Under the pieces are notes generated by a model, which ran no database searches, was not told the DNA's origin, and saw only the letters and a program-made list of their open reading frames with translations. 64,000 bases of DNA. It comes from Paradesertivirga superstes. GTDB taxonomy: Bacteria > Bacteroidota > Bacteroidia > Sphingobacteriales > Sphingobacteriaceae. A program made the translations under genes and the position numbers. The stretch spans positions 71,181 to 135,180 of the forward strand of contig NZ_JBBJCN010000008.1 in NCBI RefSeq assembly GCF_037622515.1, in the 5' to 3' direction. How positions within the stretch are numbered: the stretch's first letter is position 1; each line of letters begins with the position of its first letter. This document shows positions 49,828 through 58,819 of the stretch, piece by piece.

Positions 49828-51564
49828 ATGAACTTCAATGCTTCATTAATTTCAACATTCCTGATTGTTTTATTTGCAGGAATAATTCCCGGCGCCTCCG
49901 CAAAGAATACCATAAAATCTTCTGATGCAAATATAATTATTGGTGCTTCTCTCTTTTTTGATGAAATACCTGCGGGTCATTATCTTACTGATGCTGAAAC
50001 GCTGAAAGTGCCCTGGCTGTTTAATAATACGGGGCTGGTAATGAGCACCCGTTCTAATTATGTAATTAAGATTAATGTCCCTGAATCTGGTAACTGGTAT
50101 CTTTTCGCAAGAAGCCAGGGTGCCAGGAATAACACATTCAGGGTCGCCGTTAATGATACTGTAATCGACAATGATTTAGGTAACGGCCCCCTCTCGTTTA
50201 AAAAAGCCGGTATATTTCATTTAAAAAAGGGATCTGCAGATATTAGACTGATGCGTATTGAAGGAGCCCCGGTGATGGATGTTCTGGTACTTTCTAAAAA
50301 TCCTGATTTCAAGGAAGAGGACCTCCTAAAACGGCAATATAATGCAGATGTAGAACTACTGAAGGAATACAAAATTCCAGTAGCCAGCGCGGTAAGGTTC
50401 GGAGATGTGACCAACGACGGAAAAATGGATTTTATGGTGGTAACACATGATTACGCCACCCATGTATATGACCATGACGGAAAGGAACTTTGGACTTACA
50501 AGGTAGAACCCGGCGGAGAAAAAGATGAAGCGCCCGGACTTATCTGGGATATTGACAGAGATGGTTGGCAGGATGTAATTCACTGGCAACTGATTGACGG
50601 AAAAGAATGGCTGGTTATTGCAAATGGTCTTACAGGAGAAATTAAAAAGAAAACAGAATGGCCCGGGACGAAAGCGCTACCGCATGCATTTAACAATTAT
50701 CGAATCAGCATAGCAAAGTTTAATGCCGGTTACCCTGACAACATCCTGGTATTTACCGATATAGGGGGCCTTATTTCTATTGCGGCCTACGACAAAGAAC
50801 TTAAACAGCTATGGATCCACAATGAAACTAAGAAAAAAGACCATCTGGGCCATTATGTTTATCCGAAAGATATTGATAAAGATGGCATAGAGGAAATTGT
50901 AGCGGGATCTATGTTGCTAAATTCTAAGGGCATTGAAGTTTGGAACAGGTTTAAAACGTTCTACGACAACCATGACCATGTGGATGCCTATTCTTTTGCA
51001 GATATTAATAAAGACGGAAACATCGATTTACTTGCAGCGCACAGTGAAGTTGGCGTTATGGCCATTGAGGCAAAATCAGGAAAGATGATTTGGCAAAATA
51101 TGGCGGAGCATACACAAAGAATCGAGTCAGGAAACTTTTTAAAAGGAGTTGTCGCGCCGCAGATAGCTGTTACAGCCAGAACTTACGGGAATAGAGCCGC
51201 CGGAGAACCTTATCTCTGGGGACAAGTTCAATGGTTCGACTCAAAGGGTAAGCTTATAAGCAAATGGCCGGGTAATCCCATTACCGGTAACCCCGCTTTT
51301 GTAAAAGGTAACTGGAAAGGAAATGGTAAAGAAGAATTATTCTGGTCCAAGTTCAGGATGAACGAAAACGGCAAAGGGGAACAATATTTCGGAGAGACTG
51401 TGTATCATATGTTTAACTTTATGGGCTACCAGTCGGAAGAGGTAATTACTCTTCAGAACGGTCTCTTAAAGATTTACGGTTATAAATATGCCGACCGTAA
51501 AAAAACAGCAAAGCCGAACCTTAACTACTTAAGGGAAGTAGTTGTGAACCATACTTATTATTAA
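49828..51564 (+). CDS. secreted FG-GAP/VCBS-type repeat protein
   Basis: 578 residues. Signal peptide (to ASA, about residue 25). An N-terminal beta-sandwich (30-160) of carbohydrate-binding style (NVPESGNWYLFARSQG) is followed by a beta-propeller with Ca-binding DxDxDG loops: DVTNDGKMDFMVV, DIDRDGWQDVIHW, DIDKDGIEEIVAG and DINKDGNIDLLAA. Not a clear polysaccharide lyase by motif, but it precedes a sulfatase and a pectate lyase on the same strand and probably binds the same polysaccharide (inference). No SusC/SusD pair nearby. Confidence 0.75.
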   Translation: MNFNASLISTFLIVLFAGIIPGASAKNTIKSSDANIIIGASLFFDEIPAGHYLTDAETLKVPWLFNNTGLVMSTRSNYVIKINVPESGNWYLFARSQGARNNTFRVAVNDTVIDNDLGNGPLSFKKAGIFHLKKGSADIRLMRIEGAPVMDVLVLSKNPDFKEEDLLKRQYNADVELLKEYKIPVASAVRFGDVTNDGKMDFMVVTHDYATHVYDHDGKELWTYKVEPGGEKDEAPGLIWDIDRDGWQDVIHWQLIDGKEWLVIANGLTGEIKKKTEWPGTKALPHAFNNYRISIAKFNAGYPDNILVFTDIGGLISIAAYDKELKQLWIHNETKKKDHLGHYVYPKDIDKDGIEEIVAGSMLLNSKGIEVWNRFKTFYDNHDHVDAYSFADINKDGNIDLLAAHSEVGVMAIEAKSGKMIWQNMAEHTQRIESGNFLKGVVAPQIAVTARTYGNRAAGEPYLWGQVQWFDSKGKLISKWPGNPITGNPAFVKGNWKGNGKEELFWSKFRMNENGKGEQYFGETVYHMFNFMGYQSEEVITLQNGLLKIYGYKYADRKKTAKPNLNYLREVVVNHTYY

Positions 51565-51674
51565 AACCGGCAGGTTTAAACATGGGCTCTGCAATAAAAA
51601 AATTACGATGATACTTTTGCAGATAACGTATATTAGGTTTAGATAACCAGAAAACCATTATAACATCAGAACCT

Positions 51675-53120
51675 ATGTCGAAATATCTTTCGGTCCTTTG
51701 TCGGCTTAACTTATGTGCGGCGCTTCTTGCGTTCGCGTTTTCGGCCTTGGCTCAAAATTCAGCTCTTCCTGCCCCGAAGACAACATACAACGTCCTGTTT
51801 ATCGCTGCCGATGATCTTCGTCCTGAACTGGGGGCATACGGCGTTAAAATGGTCAGAACTCCTAATATTGATAAAATCGCATCACGCGGTACACGTTTCG
51901 ACAGGGCCTATGCTCAGTATCCGGTATGCAATCCTTCACGTACTTCTTTCCTTACGGGACGCTACCCTACCCAGACGGGAGTGATGAATAACAACGATTA
52001 TTTCCGCCGGACGCATCCTGATTATATAACCTTGCCGCAATATTTCAAACAGAATGGTTATGTTACTTTACGTAGCGGTAAAATTTTTCACGGAGGCATA
52101 GATGACCAGCCGTCATGGACAGACGGCGGAGAGCCTGTTAATTCCGCTATAACCGAGCGTGGAAAACAAACTCCGCAAACTGCACCAGCTGAGGTTCAAT
52201 CTGCCGATCCTGATGACAGGGGAAGCAAGGCTTCAAATTCAGACAGGATCATTGTGCTGGAAGGTGATGGTGAATCGCACGGTGATTACAAAACTGCTAC
52301 AAAGGCTATTGAATATATGTCGAAATATAAGTCGCATCCTTTTTTTATGGCTGTAGGTTTTGTGAAACCGCATAGTCCTCCTACCGCCCCTAAAAAGTTT
52401 TTCGATCTTTATGATACCGATAAAATTGAACTGCCTGTTGATTTCGGTACAGTTCCAAAAGCGCCGCCAGGATTGCCGGAAATATCTATATCCCCGCGGA
52501 ACAGCGATCTCTTTATCGGCAGGGAATCAACTCCCGAATTATCGAGAGAGATGAAAAGAGCTTATTTAGCGTCAACAAGTTTCATGGACGCCCAGGTAGG
52601 GCGGGTAATGGACGCGCTTGAACGCAATAATTTACAGGACAACACCATTGTTGTTTTCTTTGGCGACCATGGCTACCATCTGGGAGAAAAGGGCAAATGG
52701 TCCAAGGCTTACTCCCTTTTTGAGGTTGGGCTCCGTGTTCCGCTGATCATCGCTGTTCCTAAAGGTAAGGCACAATACAGCGGGAAAATTGTTGAGCTTC
52801 TTGATATGTATCCCACGCTTGCCGACCTCTGCGGATTGCCCAGGCCCGCAGGCATAGAAGGACACAGCCTTGTTCCACTGATTAAAAAACCAGAGGCCGA
52901 CTGGAACTTTCCTGCTTACAGCGTAACAGATTACAGGGGCAAGCTTGGAAAATCGGTGCGAACTCAAAATTGGCATTATGTTGAATGGGAAAATGGAAAA
53001 TCGGGATCGATGCTATTTAAGCATCCTGACGACCCTAACGAATTAAAAAACCTTGCCGCTGATCCAAAACAGGCAGCCATTGTGGTTGAAATGAAAAAGC
53101 TGCTGAAACAAATGCCTTAG
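51675..53120 (+). CDS. secreted type I sulfatase
   Basis: 481 residues. Signal peptide (cut after SALAQ). Sulfatase motif C-x-P-S-R as CNPSRTSFLTGRYP, with Cys85 the formylglycine precursor, and metal ligands in IAADDLRP (Asp46, Asp47). FFGDHGYHLGEKGKWSKAY supplies the second metal pair and catalytic residues, as in iduronate-2-sulfatase-like enzymes. Removes sulfate esters from an external sugar polymer or glycan. Needs a maturase, not seen in this window. Part of the FG-GAP, sulfatase, pectate lyase group. Confidence 0.93.
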   Translation: MSKYLSVLCRLNLCAALLAFAFSALAQNSALPAPKTTYNVLFIAADDLRPELGAYGVKMVRTPNIDKIASRGTRFDRAYAQYPVCNPSRTSFLTGRYPTQTGVMNNNDYFRRTHPDYITLPQYFKQNGYVTLRSGKIFHGGIDDQPSWTDGGEPVNSAITERGKQTPQTAPAEVQSADPDDRGSKASNSDRIIVLEGDGESHGDYKTATKAIEYMSKYKSHPFFMAVGFVKPHSPPTAPKKFFDLYDTDKIELPVDFGTVPKAPPGLPEISISPRNSDLFIGRESTPELSREMKRAYLASTSFMDAQVGRVMDALERNNLQDNTIVVFFGDHGYHLGEKGKWSKAYSLFEVGLRVPLIIAVPKGKAQYSGKIVELLDMYPTLADLCGLPRPAGIEGHSLVPLIKKPEADWNFPAYSVTDYRGKLGKSVRTQNWHYVEWENGKSGSMLFKHPDDPNELKNLAADPKQAAIVVEMKKLLKQMP

Positions 53121-53244
53121 CTAATAAGTGACGCAATACATGGTTCCGGATCGATTCATAACATCCTATAATATCTTGCAAAAAAGCTATAAATTATACA
53201 CTAGCAATTCACCTAATTTAGATTCGCTAATTATATCCCCCAAA

Positions 53245-54642
53245 ATGGTGTCTGTAAGAAATCTCTTTATTACCTGTGTGTTTTTTATAAGTGTGATAAG
53301 CTCTGCGCAGGCGCAGTTAATCGCCTTTCCCGGCGCGGAAGGATATGGGAAATATACTTCCGGAGGAAGAAATGGAAGGGTAATAGAAGTCACCAACCTT
53401 AATGGCGATGAATCTGCAGGCAGTTTAAGGGCCGCTCTCAATACTCCGGGTAACGATCCCATCACCATTGTATTTAAACTATCGGGAACTATCAGTCTGA
53501 CTAAAGGTTTGGTAAAAGTTGGACGCTCAAATATGACTATTGCTGGTCAAACAGCGCCCGGTGATGGTATCTGTATAAAAAATGGTTATTTAAAGTTTAG
53601 TGGCAGCAATCTCATAATCCGGTACATGCGGCTTCGCCCGGGTGATGAAGCCGGATTAAGCGATCTTTCAAGTCTTGGTAATGAAAACTCAAAGAACGTG
53701 ATCATCGATCACTGCTCTCTCAGCTGGTCTAACGAAGAGAGCCATACCTGCTATGATAATAAATACATAACCGTTCAATGGTGTATTTTAAGCGAGGGCC
53801 TTTACAATTCTTTTGACTCAAAAGGCGCACGCTCTTATGGTTCTCAGTGGGGCGGACAGTACGCTTCTTATCATCATAATCTGCTGGCTCATAATGCAAG
53901 CAGGTCTCCAAGGGTAAACGGTTCAAGATCTCATGATACGGTTGCTGTATGTGATTTTCGTAATAATGTAATTTTTAACTGGGGTAAATCGGGCGCTATT
54001 TACGGCGCCGAACTGGAAGTAAATTCTCCCGAGGCTAAGTGTTCTGTTAATTGGGTGAATAATTATTATAAACCCGGTCCGGCTACTTCAGCGACCCTGC
54101 TGTTTGCTGCCCCCTCATACGAATCGCGTAAAGATGCAGCGATAGGCTATGCCAAATGGTTTATTTCCGGCAATTATATGGAAGGCAACAGCGCTTTAAC
54201 TAAAGATAACTGGAAAGGTATTGATGTGGCAAAGGTTGGTTCGGTAACGAACATAAAATCGGGTACAGAATTTGATGTTGAAGAACCGGTTACCGAATCT
54301 GCGAAGGATGCTTATTTGTCTGTAATGGCTAAAGCCGGAGCTATCTTTCCTAAAAGAGATGCCGTGGATACCCGTATTATAAATGAAGCCTCTGGTAAAG
54401 CAAAAGTTACAGGTGGCGGAATTTACGGATTAAATAAAGGAATTATTGATTCACAAAAAAGTGTGGGTGGCTGGCCAGTTTTACGGAACATTGATGCACC
54501 GGCTGACAGTGACCATGATGGAATGCCTGATAAATGGGAGATTAGTCAATCTCTGAATCCTGGTAATCCGGACGACAGAAATAAGACTTCAGCTAACGGA
54601 TATACCATGCTCGAAAATTATTTAAATTCCTTAGTGTATTAA
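53245..54642 (+). CDS. secreted pectate lyase-like protein (PL1)
   Basis: 465 residues from ATG 53245 (MVSVRNLFITCVFFISVISS), which gives a proper signal peptide; an upstream GTG frame to 53128 is likely not used. Right-handed beta-helix: AFPGAEGYGKYTSGGRNGRV, then TIAGQTAPGDGICIKNGYLK, LIIRYMRLRPGDE, and VIIDHCSLSWSNEESHTCYD. The C-terminal Ca-binding repeat DSDHDGMPDKWE marks secreted Bacteroidota glycan enzymes. Cleaves polygalacturonate by beta-elimination. Starts close after the sulfatase stop (125 bases). Confidence 0.92.
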   Translation: MVSVRNLFITCVFFISVISSAQAQLIAFPGAEGYGKYTSGGRNGRVIEVTNLNGDESAGSLRAALNTPGNDPITIVFKLSGTISLTKGLVKVGRSNMTIAGQTAPGDGICIKNGYLKFSGSNLIIRYMRLRPGDEAGLSDLSSLGNENSKNVIIDHCSLSWSNEESHTCYDNKYITVQWCILSEGLYNSFDSKGARSYGSQWGGQYASYHHNLLAHNASRSPRVNGSRSHDTVAVCDFRNNVIFNWGKSGAIYGAELEVNSPEAKCSVNWVNNYYKPGPATSATLLFAAPSYESRKDAAIGYAKWFISGNYMEGNSALTKDNWKGIDVAKVGSVTNIKSGTEFDVEEPVTESAKDAYLSVMAKAGAIFPKRDAVDTRIINEASGKAKVTGGGIYGLNKGIIDSQKSVGGWPVLRNIDAPADSDHDGMPDKWEISQSLNPGNPDDRNKTSANGYTMLENYLNSLVY

Positions 54643-54696
54643 TATCCCAAAATGGCGAGCCATCTCAGACCATCCATCCGGCTGATGCGCCCTTGT

Positions 54697-55479
54697 CTAT
54701 ACATCACATACCCGGATGGCCTTCTCCAGTGAAGCGAACAGATTGGCATTTTTGGGAATAAATTCCTGGGCAACATACCCCTTAAAACCTGTCTTCTTTA
54801 TTGCATTCATTATTGCAGAGTAGTTTAATTCCTGAGTTTCATCGATCTCATTACGGCCAGGAACGCCTGCAGTGTGATAATGAGCTATGTACTGATGATT
54901 TTCTAAAATAGTGCGAATAATGTCCCCCTCACTTATCTGCATATGGTAAATATCATACAATAACTTAAAGTTTTCTGAATCCAGGCGTTTTGCCAACTCC
55001 ACACCCCATTTTGTATTATCACACTGATAGTCTGAATGGTCTATTTTGCTGTTAAGTAATTCCATAACCAAGACCACCTTATGTTTTTCCGCCAGGGGTA
55101 ATAATTGTTCTAAACTTGCGGCGCAGTTATTCAAAGCGGTTTCATCGTCCATTCCTCTGCGGTTGCCACTAAAACAAATCAGATTTGTAAAGCCTGCTGC
55201 TGCAACCTGTGGTATTACTGAAGAATAATTTTGGATAAGCTTTTCATGAAACTTTTTATCATTGAAACCGTCGGTCAGATTTATTTCTGCTCCATTACAC
55301 ATTGGTGAGTCCAGATCGTATTTCTTAAGAATGGGCCAGTCAGCAGGGCCAACCAAATCAATTCCTTTTATTCCTATTTGCTTAGCCGCCTTGCATAATT
55401 CCTCTAAGGAAACACCCTCATAACACCATCCGCAAACAGAATGATTAATATTTCCCTTTAATTTCTTTTCAGAATTCAT
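54697..55479 (-). CDS. hydroxypyruvate isomerase-like TIM-barrel protein
   Basis: 260 residues. AP-endonuclease-2-type TIM barrel (sugar phosphate isomerase/epimerase): INHSVCGWCYEGVSLEELCK, GIDLVGPADWPILKKYDL, LVMELLNSKIDH (metal Glu), LLYDIYHMQISEGD (Asp and His), AHYHTAGVPGRNEID and the final YVAQEFIP. The best fit is Hyi, which interconverts hydroxypyruvate and tartronate semialdehyde. No signal peptide: cytosolic. Convergent with the pectate lyase gene, and may take part in breakdown of uronic-acid products (inference). Confidence 0.85.
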   Translation of the reverse strand: MNSEKKLKGNINHSVCGWCYEGVSLEELCKAAKQIGIKGIDLVGPADWPILKKYDLDSPMCNGAEINLTDGFNDKKFHEKLIQNYSSVIPQVAAAGFTNLICFSGNRRGMDDETALNNCAASLEQLLPLAEKHKVVLVMELLNSKIDHSDYQCDNTKWGVELAKRLDSENFKLLYDIYHMQISEGDIIRTILENHQYIAHYHTAGVPGRNEIDETQELNYSAIMNAIKKTGFKGYVAQEFIPKNANLFASLEKAIRVCDV

Positions 55480-55724
55480 GTTGTAAAATTATTTTTTAAT
55501 TTTTATCTGACATCTCTGCCAAGCCTAAATCTAATAATAATCGCAATCTATAAAAAAATCTCCCCTACACTCCGTTCTTAATGCTGTCGCATTTCTCAAC
55601 CAATTCAGGGTAAAAATTGACTCGAAACCATTTGGCTGTGAATCGTTTCACATTTTGGGTAACAGTTAAAAAGAGATAAAACCCAAACCCAACATTTTCT
55701 TATATTAGAGCATATTAAACTTAT

Positions 55725-56174
55725 ATGAAAACTCCGTTTCTTTGGCCTTGTATGCTTTTTTCAATGAGCATTTTTGTGTGCGGCTTTAATGCCGACAAAA
55801 CGAATTCAGAACTTTCAGGCCTTAAGTCTGCTGAATATCTCATAAGTAAACAGAATAATTCCCCTTCGAACTCTTTAAAAGGGAAATGGTATTACTCAGC
55901 CATTTTATATAAAGATGGATCTCTGTATGAATTGAGAAACAGACAAAGCGGATTAGACTTGCATAATAACGGCTCCTATAATCAAAATATCTGGGTGGGT
56001 ACAAATTTGCAGGGCCGTGAAGGAAAATACAGTGTATCGGGTAAAAAGTTAACACTTACTCCCGGAGGAGGAAAACCTGAAGTGTTTACCACCAACATAA
56101 GCGCCGACGGAAAATTACTTACACTTAAGGGTACCGACGGTTCGGGCTGGAAGCTGGAACGGTTAACAAAATAA
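55725..56174 (+). CDS. secreted lipocalin-like hypothetical protein
   Basis: 149 residues. The first 20 (MKTPFLWPCMLFSMSIFVCG) form a signal peptide. The remainder is a small beta-rich domain: SLKGKWYYSAILYKDGSLYE, LDLHNNGSYNQNIW, GREGKYSVSGKKLTLTPGGG, ending KLERLTK, as in lipocalin-like families of this phylum. Function unknown. Terminator-like palindrome follows. The upstream gap (55480-55724) shows nothing else. Confidence 0.65.
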   Translation: MKTPFLWPCMLFSMSIFVCGFNADKTNSELSGLKSAEYLISKQNNSPSNSLKGKWYYSAILYKDGSLYELRNRQSGLDLHNNGSYNQNIWVGTNLQGREGKYSVSGKKLTLTPGGGKPEVFTTNISADGKLLTLKGTDGSGWKLERLTK

Positions 56175-56220
56175 ATACACGAAATTTCCCCTGGAGAATT
56201 TCTGAAACTTGATTAAAGTT

Positions 56221-56251
56221 CGCCGGATGAAAAGCCTTTTTTCATCCGGCG
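56221..56251 (+). terminator. terminator after the lipocalin-like gene
   Basis: Perfect arms CGCCGGATGAAAA and TTTTCATCCGGCG with a short loop. The long gap 56252-56479 holds no other feature I can support. Confidence 0.7.
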
Positions 56252-56479
56252 GTTATAGCGCCCTCTGAAACAATTTATATAAGGTGAATTTAAAGAGCCT
56301 CTCCCCTGCCCTTTCATCCTCATTTCCCGATCGTATTCCCCTATATTTTGCTTCTTTAAGGATTTCATAGACTTTTTTTTGTAAATATTCATGATTCACA
56401 TCTGTTACAATATTATTTCTGAAATCTTTTTAACTTGTGCGCTCAAATAATCAACCAATTATTCATATAAACTATTAAT

Positions 56480-56764
56480 ATGCTGCATGAACCCGCTGTT
56501 GAAGTAGGCATTGAAAATGCCTCGAAGAAGAAAGCCCATCTTGGTGTCTGGTTCTTTTTTCTGTACCTCTTTTTTTATGCAGGTTTTGTTGTGATCGGGG
56601 TGCTGAATTATGAACTCATGGCAATTGAGATTTTCGCAGGACTTAATCTGGCTCTTGTTTATGGCATGGGTCTGATCGTTTTTGCAGTGCTGCTGGGTAT
56701 TCTCTATAACTATTTCTGTTCAAAATATGAAGACGACTTAAATACAAAGGAGACTGAGGGATGA
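56480..56764 (+). CDS. DUF485 domain membrane protein
   Basis: 94 residues with two transmembrane helices (about 23-44 and 58-80: HLGVWFFFLYLFFYAGFVVI, ALVYGMGLIVFAVLLGILYN). DUF485 proteins pair with ActP-type acetate symporters; here the stop overlaps the actP start by four bases (ATGA), showing translational coupling. Likely an accessory subunit of the symporter in the inner membrane. Charged ends (HEPAVEVGIENASKKK, KYEDDLNTKE) lie in the cytosol. Confidence 0.93.
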   Translation: MLHEPAVEVGIENASKKKAHLGVWFFFLYLFFYAGFVVIGVLNYELMAIEIFAGLNLALVYGMGLIVFAVLLGILYNYFCSKYEDDLNTKETEG

Positions 56765-58692
56765 TATACGAAGTTTCTTACATTGCTATTTTCTTTTTTA
56801 TCATTTTCGTTGGCCTGGTACTGGGGCTTTCCTTTTACTTTGCCCGTAAAACCAGTTCGGCCTCATCTTATTATGCTGCGGGCGGACAAATCCATTGGGC
56901 TGTAAATGGTATCGCTTTCGCGGGAGACTATTTATCCGCTGCCTCATTTCTTGGTATTTGCGGCATGATCGCCACCTTTGGGTTCGATGGTTTTCTGTAT
57001 TCTATAGGTTTTCTGGCCGGCTGGATCGTGGCTCTCTTTTTAATAGCTGAGCCCCTGAAACGACTGGGAAAATACACTTTTACCGATGCGCTAAACTCTA
57101 CTTTTAAGTCGAGGGCCATTACCTTAACCGCGGCAATCAGCACACTGATTGTCTCCATTTTTTACCTTATCCCTCAAATGGTGGGTGCAGGAGACCTTGT
57201 TACGCCTCTTTTAGGTTTCCCTCATTGGGTGGGAGTTGTGCTTGTCGGAGTAGTGGTGATTTTTATTGTCGCCAGCGCTGGTATGACTTCAACTACTTAT
57301 GTACAGTTTATTAAAGGCGCGCTGCTGCTTATTTTATCAATAATATTGACAATTTATATCCTGAAAAACGGGTTTACATTAAGTCCCGACCATAAAAATC
57401 AAACCTATCATAAATTCCTCACGCTTTCGCCGCAAATGACTGATACAACGGTGACTGGTGTCGCCGGATGGAAAGTAATATCGCAGCAACAGGTGAAAGG
57501 AAAAGATTTTGTAAAACTGGAAAAAGATGGAGTTGAACGATGGTTTAATCTTATAGATAAAGACAATACCTATACTTTAACTGAGGCTCTTTCGATCTCT
57601 GAGGGCGATAACGGCCTGCTTTACAATGGCAGAAAAAAAGCCGATGCTAACTTTTTTCAGGTTGGCCACATGAGCAAAATTATCGTCGACGGAAAGGAAG
57701 TAAATAAAACCGGTCCAGTAGGTCCTTTTAAATTTCTTTCTACCATTAAAGAAAGTGAGATCATTCGCTTTTCGGAAGTTAAATTTACTGATGAAGGCAA
57801 AAAAGTTTCTGTTTACATCCAGAATCCAACCGCAGGAAAAAGCTTTATGCTGCCAGGGTTGAAGTATAAAATCGGTAAGGGATCCAGTTTCTGGAGCCGG
57901 CTTGATTTTGTATCGCTGATGCTGGCTTTATTTTTAGGGACAGCGGCTTTACCGCATATCCTTATCCGTTACTATACTGTGAAATCACAGCGCGATGCAC
58001 GTAAATCTACAATTCTTGCCATTGCAGCTATCGGTATATTTTACATTCTAACCCTATATATGGGGCTGGGAGCCGCAGTAAATGGCGTTCAAGATGTTGA
58101 ATCCAGCAATATGGCGGCTCCGCTTTTGGCAAAAGGCTTCGGGGTAATATTGTTTTCCATTATTTCTGCAGTCGCTTTCGCAACAATACTCGGTACTGTA
58201 GCCGGATTAATCATTGCTTCTTCTGGTGCTATAGCACACGATTTAATGGGCAACTATTTTAATGTAGATCTGAGCGACGGTAAAAAAGTTAAAGCAGGTA
58301 AAATTGCCGCCTTCGGAGTCGGTATTTTCGCCATTTGCCTTGGTATATTGTTTAAAGGAATGAATGTTTCCTTCCTGGTAGGATGGGCTTTCGCCATTGC
58401 CGCCTCAGCTAATCTTCCGGCAATATTATTTCTCCTTTTCTGGAAAAAAACCACCGCTAACGGAATAGCTGCATCAATAGTTGTGGGGATTGTATCCTCT
58501 CTTGCTATTATTTTAACATCTCCTACTATGTGGGACCGTTATGGACTGGATCCTGCGACGGTTTTTCATAAACTGGAAAACCCGGCTATTATATCTTTCC
58601 CATTAGCCATTATTACAGCTTATGTGGTTTCACTGATGACACAAAAAAGTATCTCTCAGGAAAGGGTAACCAGTAAAGAGATCGTTGAATAA
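56761..58692 (+). CDS. actP: ActP-type cation/acetate symporter
   Basis: 643 residues, SSS family. Typical blocks: FYFARKTSSASSYYAAGGQI, GIAFAGDYLSAASFLGICG, GWIVALFLIAEPLKRLGKYT, and the Na-site helices SAGMTSTTYVQFIKG and TAALPHILIRYYTVKS. A long extracytoplasmic or loop insertion (about 215-375: KVISQQQVKGKDFVKLEKDG) is also seen in other members of this group. About 13 helices. Imports acetate with Na+ for use by Acs. Acs follows 128 bases later after a hairpin. Confidence 0.93.
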   Translation: MIYEVSYIAIFFFIIFVGLVLGLSFYFARKTSSASSYYAAGGQIHWAVNGIAFAGDYLSAASFLGICGMIATFGFDGFLYSIGFLAGWIVALFLIAEPLKRLGKYTFTDALNSTFKSRAITLTAAISTLIVSIFYLIPQMVGAGDLVTPLLGFPHWVGVVLVGVVVIFIVASAGMTSTTYVQFIKGALLLILSIILTIYILKNGFTLSPDHKNQTYHKFLTLSPQMTDTTVTGVAGWKVISQQQVKGKDFVKLEKDGVERWFNLIDKDNTYTLTEALSISEGDNGLLYNGRKKADANFFQVGHMSKIIVDGKEVNKTGPVGPFKFLSTIKESEIIRFSEVKFTDEGKKVSVYIQNPTAGKSFMLPGLKYKIGKGSSFWSRLDFVSLMLALFLGTAALPHILIRYYTVKSQRDARKSTILAIAAIGIFYILTLYMGLGAAVNGVQDVESSNMAAPLLAKGFGVILFSIISAVAFATILGTVAGLIIASSGAIAHDLMGNYFNVDLSDGKKVKAGKIAAFGVGIFAICLGILFKGMNVSFLVGWAFAIAASANLPAILFLLFWKKTTANGIAASIVVGIVSSLAIILTSPTMWDRYGLDPATVFHKLENPAIISFPLAIITAYVVSLMTQKSISQERVTSKEIVE

Positions 58693-58714
58693 TAAAATTT
58701 TACAGGCAATTTAC

Positions 58715-58741
58715 CCGCTCTCTTTTCTTCAGGGAGAGCGG
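58715..58741 (+). terminator. hairpin between actP and acs
   Basis: CCGCTCTC (58715-58722) and GAGAGCGG (58734-58741). No T-run; may moderate read-through. Confidence 0.35.
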
Positions 58742-58819
58742 TCCTCAGGATTGAGGGGTCTGGAGCCGAAACATCCATTCGGCAATAAAACTTAGAAAAA
58801 ATTGTAACACAAGTTTAAA

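Noticed and set aside
53128..53244. GTG start and 39-residue extension for the pectate lyase
   Set aside because: It would bury the signal peptide; ATG 53245 gives a proper one.
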